Part shown: positions 47,201 to 59,200 of the stretch, one piece after another | How positions within the stretch are numbered: the first letter of the stretch is position 1 | Layout of the letters: the number at the start of each line of letters is the position of its first letter | Source of the DNA: Anopheles merus | Taxonomy: Eukaryota > Arthropoda > Insecta > Diptera > Culicidae | Assembly (NCBI RefSeq): GCF_017562075.2 | Contig: NC_054082.1 | Span: 59,936,906-60,000,905, forward strand | Direction: 5' to 3' | Length of the DNA: 64,000 nucleotides | Program-made: the position numbers and the translations under genes | Notes under the pieces: generated by a model | Databases searched by the model: none | What the model saw: only the letters and a program-made list of their open reading frames with translations | What the model was told of the DNA's origin: nothing

Positions 47201-50200
47201 GGCTTGAACCCATGACGGGCATGTTGTTAAGTCGTACGAGTTGACGACTGTACCATGAGACCGGCGTAAAAAAACTTAATGTACTGCAATTAAATTTAGT
47301 GCATTATCATTAGCAGAACATATTATTTTGATATTTGTTTGTAAATTCAGATCCTAGGAGCTACTACTTTTTTGACCAATAAGTGTAGAAACACAATTTT
47401 TTTTCTGAGTCCAGAACAGCTACAGGGAAGATGTCGTACCCTGAGTGTGGAGATGGGTGTGTGTATGTGGTGAACGTTGGCGCGACAAGCGTGCTTTAGG
47501 ATGCAATGCGTGTAGGAGGGGGTAAAATAGCTTAGCTCATTGAAAATACAGGCAAAGTTGGCGCGCAGAAAACGCAACACTGCGGATTGTACGGAAAATG
47601 TTGCGCGTTCAATCCGATTGCCATGCGATTGTCCTGCGGGTGGAGTAAGAACAAATATAATCGCGCGACAAAGCGCGACCACGCAAACAATGAGACCCCA
47701 AATTTTGAGTGATTCAGGCCGAGGGGTATGAGGAAGCTTGAGGAAGCAAGGAGAAACGCGCTGCGATGAGAGTTCGCATTCTGTTTTACACGCGCGCTTC
47801 ACTAACACCAATACAAATACCGTGCTTTGACGAGCCGTCTCTGAATGTGTGTGTCTTCTTACAGCGAGCTCAACAACTTGGAGCTGCTCGTCACATCGTG
47901 TTGTCTCGCTTACACTACAGCATCGAACCATCGCTCCGTATGTCACCCCTCCTACGCGTACAAAACCACCAGTACAGCGCGACGCTTTGTCGGAGATGGT
48001 TGTGTGCGTTTTGTTTTAAGTGCCGCGCGCATTGTTTGTGCGCTGATGCGCATTTCGTTCAAAGTCTCGTGCGCTGGTGTGTATTGGTAAAGTGTGAAGT
48101 GAATAAACAGTGTGCACAGACGCACATGCAGTGCGTGGATCGTCAGGTAAGAATTTGCTGAACAGAGGCAACGCAGATTGTCGCCAAGTTTCCCGCAGCC
48201 TGGCTCGACCCGGTACATTACGGTACGACGCCATTCGTGGGCATGAAGGATTCTAAATGTGTTGTGAAAGTGTAGTTTATGTTGGAATAAATTGTTGAAT
48301 GTTATAAAAAATGACCGTGTTTGTGTTTGTTGTTAGAATAAGTGCGTATTTGCGATCGTGGCAAATGCATGACAGAAAACGAGAAACGAAAGAAACAAAT
48401 ATCTTCGGATGTGTTGGTAGCATGACTGGAAAGAACACGAACACATTGACAACAGCGGAGCGCACCGTGCGTTACGGGTGGGGAGGGGGAGGGCACGCAC
48501 GATGGTGTAACCCATTGGTCGAAGAGACACTGTATTTCGCTAGCGTCACTCAAATCACTCAAAAAATACACTCATTTTGCCGGACGGGATGAGTTACGCA
48601 CGGTGCGCTCTGCTGTTGTCAATGTGTTCGTGTTCTTTGCAGTCATGCTACGAACACATCCAAAGATACTTGTTTCTTTCGTTTCTCGTTTTCCTTCATG
48701 CATAGACACGATCGCAAATACGCAAATAATTCTAAAAGCAAACACAAACACGGTTATTTTTGGTTAAATTAAACACTTTATTGAAACTTAATGTAAACTT
48801 TCGTAACACATTCAGAACCTGACAAAAACACACATCATGTCGTCGTACTGCAAAGTATGACTTCCACCCAGCAAACACATATCTGTGAATAAATGGACCC
48901 TTACCTGTTGTTGCTCGCACCGCATGTGCGTTTGTGCACACTGTTTGTTCACTTCACACTTCACCAAAACACACCAGCGCACGAGACTTTGAACGAAAGG
49001 CGCACCAACGCACAAACAATGCGCAACCGCAATGGAACTTAGAACAAAACGCGCACAACCATCTCCGATAAAGCGTCGCGCTGTACTGGTGGTTTTGTAC
49101 GCGTAGGAGGGGGGACACACGGAGCGATGGTTCGATGCTGTAGTGTAAGCGAGACAACATGATATGACGAGCAGCTCCAAGTTGTTGAGCTCGCTGTAAG
49201 AAGACACACACATTCACAGACGGCTCGTCAAAGCACGGTATTTGTATTGGTGTTAGTGAAGCGCGCGTGTAAAACAGAATCCCAAGGACGCAAAAACCGA
49301 CGGCGGCCTGTGTAAGCTGAGCTCCCTACAAAGCTCTCCACAAAGCTCTCGTTTGCAGTCTTGTCGAGAGCTTCGCCTCAGGCGCCCAAACCATCCGTCA
49401 CGCACACATCTAAACGTTCTGGTTTCGTCAGCCACTCACGCATACCAATGTGTTTGCTCCACCCCCTTTTTCGGTTTACTTATAGAAATGATGAGGCTGT
49501 TCACATTTGCTTTATGCACACATTCGCATGCTGTTTATAAAATAATATCTCTCTCCCTTCCCACATGTGTTTCGGCATACTCCCGCTGTGTAGACGGCAG
49601 AACGCTTTCCCCGTTCCAAATTTACCGTTCATCCTCCTCTTGTTCTTCCTTCCTCCTACCGCGCTCGGGGTACCATCCGTGCTGCGCGTGTTCCACTGGC
49701 TTCAGTTTAGTGATGACGTCATGAACAGGAGCTGCGCGTTTTGAACCGGCTTCTGTTAAGTAATGACGCTGGGCTGCGCGCCTTTCGACATGTTCTTGGC
49801 GTAATCCAGTGCGTTGGTTTGTGGCAGTGTTGTGCTGAACGCTGTCCAAAAATGAACCAATAATTTATGTACGTAGTATGTATTACTATGGAGAGTTTTG
49901 CACATAGGATTAGATCAACACTTACCTTAATATTTTAAAACTGAAAAACGTTTTCTTTCCGTCGCTCATTTTGAACATTGTTGACGAGGCTAGCAGGTGA
50001 TAAATAGCGCACACACCTGTAACTTTTTAGACGCCAAGGGTTAGTTGAATGTACCTGCACAAGCACACAGCAAGAAACTTACCTCAACAATTTGCTAGGA
50101 TAAATCATTCCATAACTGAAGAAGAAGGAACACGGCACAAAACGTAAAGAGCAAAGTACGTCGCACAAGAAATCGCACATCACTTCAGTACATCCTTCCA

Positions 50201-53200
50201 TAGGGAAAATTCTGGACAGACTGAGGATGCCTCACACTCGGATGAGAGCGATAGCAGAAAAATCATGGTGGATCGAGAGAGATGGGTAGACTCGGTCCAG
50301 CGATATCCGCTGGTAAATGCATGTGTGCGTGACGAACGAAAGACTTCAGACCCCGCTACCCCCTTTTTCCTCCATCATTTTTCGTCACACGCACACACCT
50401 CTACACGGGCGGCGGTTTTCCGTCCAAAATCTAGAAATAGAAGACTGGACCTCTCGCTTTGGCACACAGAAAAATCTCTCAACAACTTCGGCTCTGCTAC
50501 TTGGGATGCGAGCTCTCAACGCAGAGCGTTTCTCCTTGCTTCCTCATGCCCCTCTGTATGAACCAGCTAAAATTTGGGGTCTCATTGCTTGCGTGGAACT
50601 GTTAGAACTCACTTGCATATGTATTCAGTTATGCGACCACCGTTTGTTTATTGCCGCTGCCTACCTGCCTACTAATCATGGCATGAATGAGGAGAAAATA
50701 AGTGTATTGATCGACTTCGTTACTAATATCTTTACTACTCTTGGTCCGAGAGACAGATTCATGTTTATTGGTGATTTCAACCAGTCTACGCTATCCTGGA
50801 CATCGGCGTCAGAGGAAAATGGAGCTGCTTTTGATTTCTATGAGCCTCATGCACGCTCTGCGCGCAGTGTCCAGTTCGTTGATGGTTTGCATCAGTATGG
50901 ACTATACCAGCTTAACTTCAATACTAACTCATCAGGGCAAATTCTTGACCTAATTTACGCAAATTGGCCAGCTGCATCTACATGTTCTTCAATACGTGTC
51001 TGTGAATATCCCCTTACTACTATCGACGAACACCACCCTCCGCTTGACTTTGATTTGGACAACGTAGCTCCAGTTACGATCGCTACAGCCATTGATGCTG
51101 ATAAAAGGCTGAATTATGCTCGTGTTGACCTTCCAAAATTGGAGCAACTGATTTTATCTTTTGACAATTCTTTTAACTGTTTGGACTATTCAACCATTGA
51201 CGATGTCACGGAAGCTTTTTGTGAGTTCATGAGATCTGCTATACGTGAATGCACTCCTGTTAAAACTTCTCGACGCATAATAACTGCATTAAAAAAAGAA
51301 AAAAGAAAAGCTTCTTCTGATCAACATGCAGAACGAAACAGTACGTCACGTCTTTACTACAACAGAGTCCTTTCTCTTTATCGCCGATATAATAGATCCT
51401 GTCACCGAAGTTATTTGCAACAAACTGCACGTTCCCTCCGCAAGTACACTAGGCGCTTTTGGAGTTATATGGACAAAAAACAAAAATCTACTGGGCTACC
51501 AAGCATTATACGTTATGACGGCGACAGTGCCTGTTCCCTGCCAGAAATGTGTAAATTGTTTGCCTTGCGCTTCAAGGACAACTTCGCTTCGCAAACTACT
51601 GGTCCAGTTGATGTGACCGATGCTCTCTCTAACACACCTGTTAGTGCACTACTCCCTATGCTACCAGTCATCACTGTTGATACGATCACCTCTGCCATCA
51701 AACGTGTTAAATCCTCATATATCCCTGGCCAAAATGGTATACCGGCCATTATCCTAAAGTGGTGTGCCTCTGCGCTTACTCCCTCGCTGATGAAGATTTT
51801 TCAGGCATCCCTGAGATGTGGAACCTTTTCTGCCACTTGGAAAACTTCCTGGATGACACCCATCTACGAGAAGGGCTGTAAGAATGATGCTGTAAACTAT
51901 CGTGGCATAACCTCACTCAGTGTGTGTGCAAAGGTGTTCGAAATGCTAATCTACGAGCCATTGTTGGCCTCGGCCTGCAACTATATTAGTGCGAATCAAC
52001 ATGGTTTTGTACCCAGGCGATCTACAACGACTAATCTACTAGAATTTGTTAGCAAATGACATAAATCTATGGATACCGGTTTACAACTAGATACTATTTA
52101 TACGGATATCTAGGCAGCATTCGACAGTGTCGTACTCCATCTTGCTAGCGAAACTCGACTTACTTGGTCTCCCAAACCCGATGATAATTTGGCTTTGATC
52201 GTACCTTACATATTGTCAATACTCTGTGAAGTTAGGCCCGTACATCTCAAATCCAGTGTATGCATCTTCTGGAGTACCGCAGGGCAGCAACCTTTGTCCT
52301 TTGCTGTTCCTTCTTTTCATCAATGACGCGAAGTTGATCCTTCCGGCTGATAATCATCTACTGTACGCAGATGACGCGAAAATTGTTCGTGTTATTCGTG
52401 AACCAGAAGACCACGCCCAACTGCAAACTTCCTTGCATGAGTTCCAGTGTTGGTTCAACCGTAATGCTTAACCCCTTTGCACAGATAAATGCGAAGTTAT
52501 CACTTTCAGTCGTTCTCGCTGTCCATCATTATATGAATATGCGCTTGACGAACAGTCTTTGGCGCGAAAACAATGTGTTAAAGATCTAGGCGTTTTGCTC
52601 GATACAAAACTATCATTTAAGGATCAGCTGGATCCCGTAGAAGCCAGCAGCAATAGAGTGCTAGTTATCAATATGACTAGCGAGCTTAACGATACACCCT
52701 GCACCAAGGCGCTCTATTGCTCACTTATCCGGTCGTTGATGGAATATGCAAATATCGTATGGTGGCCAACTGCAGCGCGTCCGTTAGCACGATTGGAATC
52801 AATCCAGCGCAAAATTACACGATTTGCACTTCGCTCATGGAACCAAAGCCTCGATTACCGGACTAGGTGTTTACTACTCGGGTTACCCACGAATACGAAA
52901 AGCCAGGTTGTCGTTCATCACGGGACTTCTCGACGGCCGTATTGAATCTCCGTCACTACTGGCTGCCATCAACCTGTACGTTCTTGCCAGGCCGCTCCGG
53001 ACTCGGGCAATGTCCCTCGACGACCGTAGAACGCAATTTGGCTCCTCTGACCCGTTCCTACTCATGTGCCGTGCTTTTAACGCCATCAGCGACGTTTTTG
53101 AGCCGAGGATTTCGCCAACTGAGTTTAATGATCGTGTTTCTGTGTTAAATTTGGTTCCACAGTGCACATTTTTATGTTCTATGTTATTGTAATCCATTGT

Positions 53201-56200
53201 AAAACACTCATTGTAAAACATTGCTTGAATGGTTCGAGAGGGCACTACTGTCCATCGATAGACAAAGAAACATAATTATAAACATAAAATATCGCCAGAG
53301 AGTTTTTCTTTTGCACAGTTTGGTATCTTTTGCACAAATTTAATGCAAAATATTTCAAGAATATTAAGGATATTCAAAAAGAGCAATACAATATTTCAAA
53401 GAACTAAAATATTTGGAAAAAAAAACACATGGAGCTGTCAAATTTAGAGGAATCGCGTACTGCGAATTCACGTATATCGAGTATCGCGCGCTGCGGATAA
53501 TTGCTGTAAAGCAAAAACGTTACATCTAAAACAACATTCGTTCCAAAACCGCAGCGCAAAACCTCGCGGATTTCTCCCCATACAAACGGGAACGTGCGAC
53601 CCCGGCAGGTAGAACTCATTCTTTTACACGCCACGCAGCCGGATATTCAATCGTTACTACGGGGGGATGCTGCACTAAACTTCATTCCACGACGCGCATG
53701 TTGTTAAGTCGTGTAAGTTAACGGCTGAACAACGGAACCGCCTCGTCTGTATTTCAAGGCCAAAGTTTTTTTAGTTTACGATGAAATGAACAAAAAAAAA
53801 GTCATCTATTATTATATTATTAACCCTTTAAGTTAATATCGCAGTTCCGTGGAACACGCATAACATAACTGTTATGAACTGCTTTTCTCTTTTGCACTTA
53901 ATACTTCATTTAGACACTTTAACTTAAACTTTAACCTTATAATAGATATACACGAAATACAAACACGTTAAAACGTAGGCCGCGCGCCAGCCGCACCGAG
54001 CGCCTCTGCCGAGAGCTCTTGCTCGATCGGCCTTAGTGCACACTCTGCCTGTATGGCGCTCAGCACACACTAAGCCATGCGCGCTTAGTGTGTGTAATAG
54101 TGAGCGTGTACACACTGTCGTCCCCGTGGACATTGACCGGTGGCAGCGCAACTGCCACGGCAAGTCCAGGGGTCGGCACGCACGGCTGCCCACAACAATA
54201 ACAACATACCCGTCGTGGGTTCAAATCTAAAAATGGACCGTCCTCCTTAGCAAAGACTGACTTTCCGGCTGCATGGTACTTAACAAGTCTCGAAAGCCTG
54301 TATTGGCCAACTCGTATATATACGTCAAACGTCAAACGCCTTGTGTCTGATCGAAGATTCTTTGCGCTCCGGAAAGTTTTCAATATTATTCAGTGAGAAC
54401 ACATTTTCTGCACAACCTGACTGCTTGCGCAGTGGATCCGAGAACCTGGTTTTCATTTACAATTAGATCACCCACCTACAATCACCTGGGAACGATTCCT
54501 GGCCTACAATCAAAACATCGCTTCAACATTCACTGTACCACAAACAATGGCCGGTATCTGTTTCGCCTGTGCCAACGATATCGTAGTTGCTGATCGCGTT
54601 GTGAAGTGTCAGGGTTGGTGCAACTCTGAGTTTCACTTCTCATGCAGCGGACTTTCTGAGAAGCTGTATACGACAATTGAGTCCTGTGCACAACTTTTTT
54701 GGGCCTGTAAGGCCTGTGTGAAGTTTCATAAGGATCCGCGTACGGCCGTCTTGAGGTCTTCCACCCCCTACACCCACACTTCTGCCGACCTATCGTCCAG
54801 CATAGTCGACCTTAAAGCGGGCCTCCGTAGCGAGCTGTCACAGCATACCACAGCCATTAAGTTAGAGCTTCTGGAAGTTTTAAAGGCGGAGATCCGTTCC
54901 TGCTTGCGATCGACGCATGCCGCCACCGATTTACCGTCTCAACGGCCCATTCATCACAATTCAGCGCCTAAATTGTTTAATTCAGTGGTCAAAAATATCC
55001 CTGGTACTATTACACCCACACTACAACAGTATCCATCATTAGCCGCTTCTCTTAGTGTGAGTGCGAACGAACCGTCATCCTTCACCAATATGCCACCAGT
55101 TTACAACCCGCAAACACCACTACTCAGAGGATCGGGATCGCCGCGAATGTGGCTATTCTTTACGCGTTTCTCCCCATCGGTTACCACTGAGCAGATTTCT
55201 CTCATGGTGCAAGTACGTCTAGCACTCGATAAGCGGGATGTGTTTGTACACCGTCTGACGAAGCTTGGTGCCGACACTAGTACACTCTCATTTATCTCAT
55301 TTAAGATGGGCATACCAGCCACTCTACGCAACAAGGCTCTCTCACCTAAGACATGGCCCTCTGCTCTTACCTACCGAGAGTTCCGTGACTATCGGACCAA
55401 TAATTATAACACTAATACCTGTGCAACAACTGAAACAAATTCGATGCTCGATCAAAACGTTACTCTCGCTACCGACACTTATCGTAATCCTCTCTCACAT
55501 TCTGGAGGGAGTGCCGCGATACCAACTACTACAACAGATACGCTCGCACAGCCCGTTACGATTTCCTCACCTGCCATGACCACTACAGACACAGATTTGT
55601 TTACAAACGAACCACGTCTTGACCTTAATGAGGGAATGCTTGTTACCACCACACCTACCAGGTCACCTCCCGAATGCTTAGCCGCTCCTAAAAAACGACC
55701 GAAGCGAAACGCTAAACGGACTGATGAATCTGCTGACGCTGGCCCGTCAGATGAATAGCAATCTTGCACTGCATCCGGCGATGCACCTCGTTCAGCTCAT
55801 CCCAGTCTCTCTATCTACTACCAAAATGTACGTGGTCTACGAACGAAAACTACAAATCTTCGCCTGGCGCTATCAGAATCTGAATATGATTTTATCATCC
55901 TCACTGAGACTTGGCTTACTCAGTCCATACCTTCTTCGCTCCTCACTGATGATCATTATCATATCTACAGGTGCGATAGGAATCTTTCCAACAGTGCCCT
56001 CTCACGCGGGGGGGGGGGGGTGTTTTAATTGCATGTTCCTCTTCATTACCGACATGTGAAATCGCCTCGCCTAATACCATACTGTAACAACTTTGGATCA
56101 AAACATTGCTGCCAGGTGTCTCTGTTTACATCGGCGTTGTTTACATTCCGCCTAGTTATGCGAATGACCCCGCAGTAAAGAACGCTTTACATAATAGTGT

Positions 56201-59200
56201 ACGTGAAATTTCAAGCCGCATTAAAGAGAGCGATTTATTATACGTATTCGGAGATTTCAATAAACCTGATATCAGATGGGAGCTGACTAATACATCAGAA
56301 GCCACCGATTGCTCTCCATGTTATTATGTCATGCATTATGCACCTTTATGCAATTCCGTGGCTAATACCGATATCGTTGATGGGTTGCATAGTACCAGAT
56401 TATTTCAGTTGAGTGGTATTGCAAATCAATCTGGGCGTCAATTGGATCTGGTCTTCGCAAACCTTGCCGCAACCAATATTTTGTGCGACTCAATCACACC
56501 TCTGCACTCTGTGAATGGTACTTCGGCTCTAGAGAACTCCCTCCCATACGTAACACACTGTAGTATTCCACTTCTCAGTGAGGACTTTTATCATCCTTCA
56601 TTGGATATGATGATTTATTATCCCGTACAACTATTCCACACCACCAACAGTCATACTCGCAGTACAGTCAATAGAAATTTCTTCAAAACGAATGTGGAAC
56701 GTATGAGTGCTCTTATTGTGTCGTTTGACCGCAATTTTGACTGCTCCAACTTTGCCACTATCGACGAAGCCACCGATTTCTTTAGCATTTTTATGCGCTC
56801 AGCGATTAACTCCTGCGTTCCTGTTGCTCGACGAAAGTCTGGCCCCGATTGGTGTAATGCATCTTTAAGACGGTTGAAAAAAATAAAATCTAAAGCGTAC
56901 GCGGATTACAGTAGAACGAGATCATCGCTGTATAGGAGAATTTTTTTCGATGCACTGAACAATTATCGTCGACAAAATCGTGTGCTCTACTGCTCCTTCA
57001 TTCGCCGTACTGAAAGGCAACTATTTTCTAAGCCGACACGGTTCTGGAGCTTCTGGAACAAACGGCGCAATATAAGTAGTATCCCTCCGTCAATGAGCTA
57101 CAATGGCGAAACGAGTATCGGTACATCAGATATCTGCAACACTTTCGCCAATCGTTTCGCTGATGCATTCACCCTTTCTGTTCACAACCCTAACACTCTA
57201 GCAGAGGCCACTCGCAATACTCCTTCGGATGCTATCGATTTCATTATACCCACAATTGACGAAGCATTAGTTGCGCGCACACTCAGCGATATAAAACCAT
57301 CTACATCATCTGGACCTGACAATATTCCCGCATACATTTTGAAGCACTGCCGTCAATCACTCGCACCCATTCTTGCCAAAATATTTAATGGTTCCCTTAT
57401 GCGTGGCACGTATCCTGCGTCCTGGAAACACGCGCGAATGGTTCCTATCCATAAAAAAGGCGGTCGACTTCATGCTAGCAATTATCGTGGCATTGTTTCC
57501 CTATGCGCTTGTGCAAAGGTGTTTGAGCTCATTCTATACAATCCGCTACTCACAGCAGTTCAAAACTATATGAGCCCTAGTCAGCATGGATTTCTCCCAA
57601 GGAGATCTTCCACCACAAATCTTGCTGAATTTGTTGGTTTCTGCTTCGACCACATGGATCGTGGTACTCAAGTTGATTCAGTATATATCGACTTCAGGGC
57701 TGCGTTCGATAGTATCTCTCATGATATTTTACTCTCGAAGCTAAAAAAACTCGGTTTCCTGGACTGGCACATCACCTGGCTGCGTTCATATTTAACTGGT
57801 CGTTCGTACTACATAAGCACAGGATCTCATCGCTCTCACTCCTTCACCAGCTCCTCCGGAGTGCCTCAAGGGAGTAACTTGGGACCGCTACTCTTCCTCA
57901 TCTATATAAATGACCTATCTTTTGTTTTACCGCCAGGCCAACACCTAATGTACGCCGACGACGAAAAAACATTCGCTCCAGTTAGAAACGACAGTGACTG
58001 TGTACGCCTTCAAATGATCCTTGAGAATCTCGACAGCTGGTGCAGCAGAAACGCGCTCCAAGTTTGTGCTGATAAATGTCAGTGTATATCATTCAGCAGA
58101 GCCCGTTACCCTATCTCGTTTACATACACTATGCTCAACACGGCTTTGGTTCGCACGACATGTATCCGTGATCTGGGGGTGCTACTCGACCAGAAGCTGT
58201 CATTTCGCCCCCACATTGACAGCGTTGTTGCGAAGGGAAATCAGCTTCTCGGTCTAATTACGCGGACCTGTAGCGAGTTTACCGATCCCATGTGCGTCAA
58301 GTCGATCTTCTGTACCATCGTAAGGTCGTGCCTGGAGTACTGCTGCCCGATCTGGTGCCCGCTTGGCGTTGGCGACATCAATCGCCTCGAAGCCATTCAA
58401 CGGAGAATCACCAGGTACGCGGTTCGACTCCTTCCATGGCAATCCCACCACGCTCGGCCCTCCTACCATCAGCGGTGTCTGCTTCTCGGACTTGAACCAC
58501 TCTACTCTCGACGTAAAAACGCCCAATGCCTTTTCATATTTCGGCTCCTTAACGGAGAGATCGATTCCCCGGCATTACTAGCCAGCATCAATTTGTTCGC
58601 TCCCTATCGGATTCTTAGATCCAATTTCCATCTCCGTGTACCGCGTACCCGCAACAACCATAGCCAGGGACACCCTATTATACGTTTGTCCCTCGAGTTT
58701 AATGAAGTGTTAGATTTGTTCGATTTTAGTATGTCTACTTCCACGTTAAAGGAGAAATTGCGTCTACGTCACATTTAATGTTTGCTTATAACTAGAGGTT
58801 TATTTATATGCTCCTTAATTTAATTATAAGGTTGCCGATTAGACACGATGGTCCGTCGGTTGTGTGTGAAATAAATAAATAAATAAATAAATGTCCACCT
58901 AGGACGTTACACCAGGTAGAAGTAATCAATTATCATCTAAACACATTGTCGTAATAAGTTGTTTTCAATTCGTTAAAATAATTATCCAGTTTGATTTTAT
59001 TTTTTGTATAAGGGGCGATTTTTTCTCATACGATATATCTTAATGCTTTGTTTTGTATACATTAAATATTCCAATTCATGATTTATTACTCCAAATCACA
59101 GTCTGACTCACGTAGAATGTGCACTCTGCACCGTTTATCAACTGCTTCGAAGCGTCCTTCTACATCCTAATTTTATTGACTGACTGATTGACTGATTTTA

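Larger units (their letters stand above)
54345..58890 (+). mobile_element. CR1-like LINE (copy 2), nearly full length
   Basis: 5' UTR (from about 54345), ORF1 (54547-55758), ORF2 (from 55759, broken near 56008-56085, then open to 58778), a short 3' UTR and a tail of five or more AATA repeats (58868-58890). Endonuclease, RT (VPQGSNLGP, YADD) and absence of RNase H fit CR1-type elements such as mosquito T1/Q; that subgroup is my inference. The 5' boundary is approximate. Confidence 0.88.

Noticed and set aside
47347..47946. 199-codon - strand frame
   Set aside because: No motif is recognisable and it overlaps one arm of the inverted repeat; the homologous arm does not keep the frame.
50317..50595. 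N-terminal extension of the LINE frame starting at 50317
   Set aside because: This part matches the inverted-repeat arm and the insertion within it, not LINE coding sequence; the open frame across the junction is chance.
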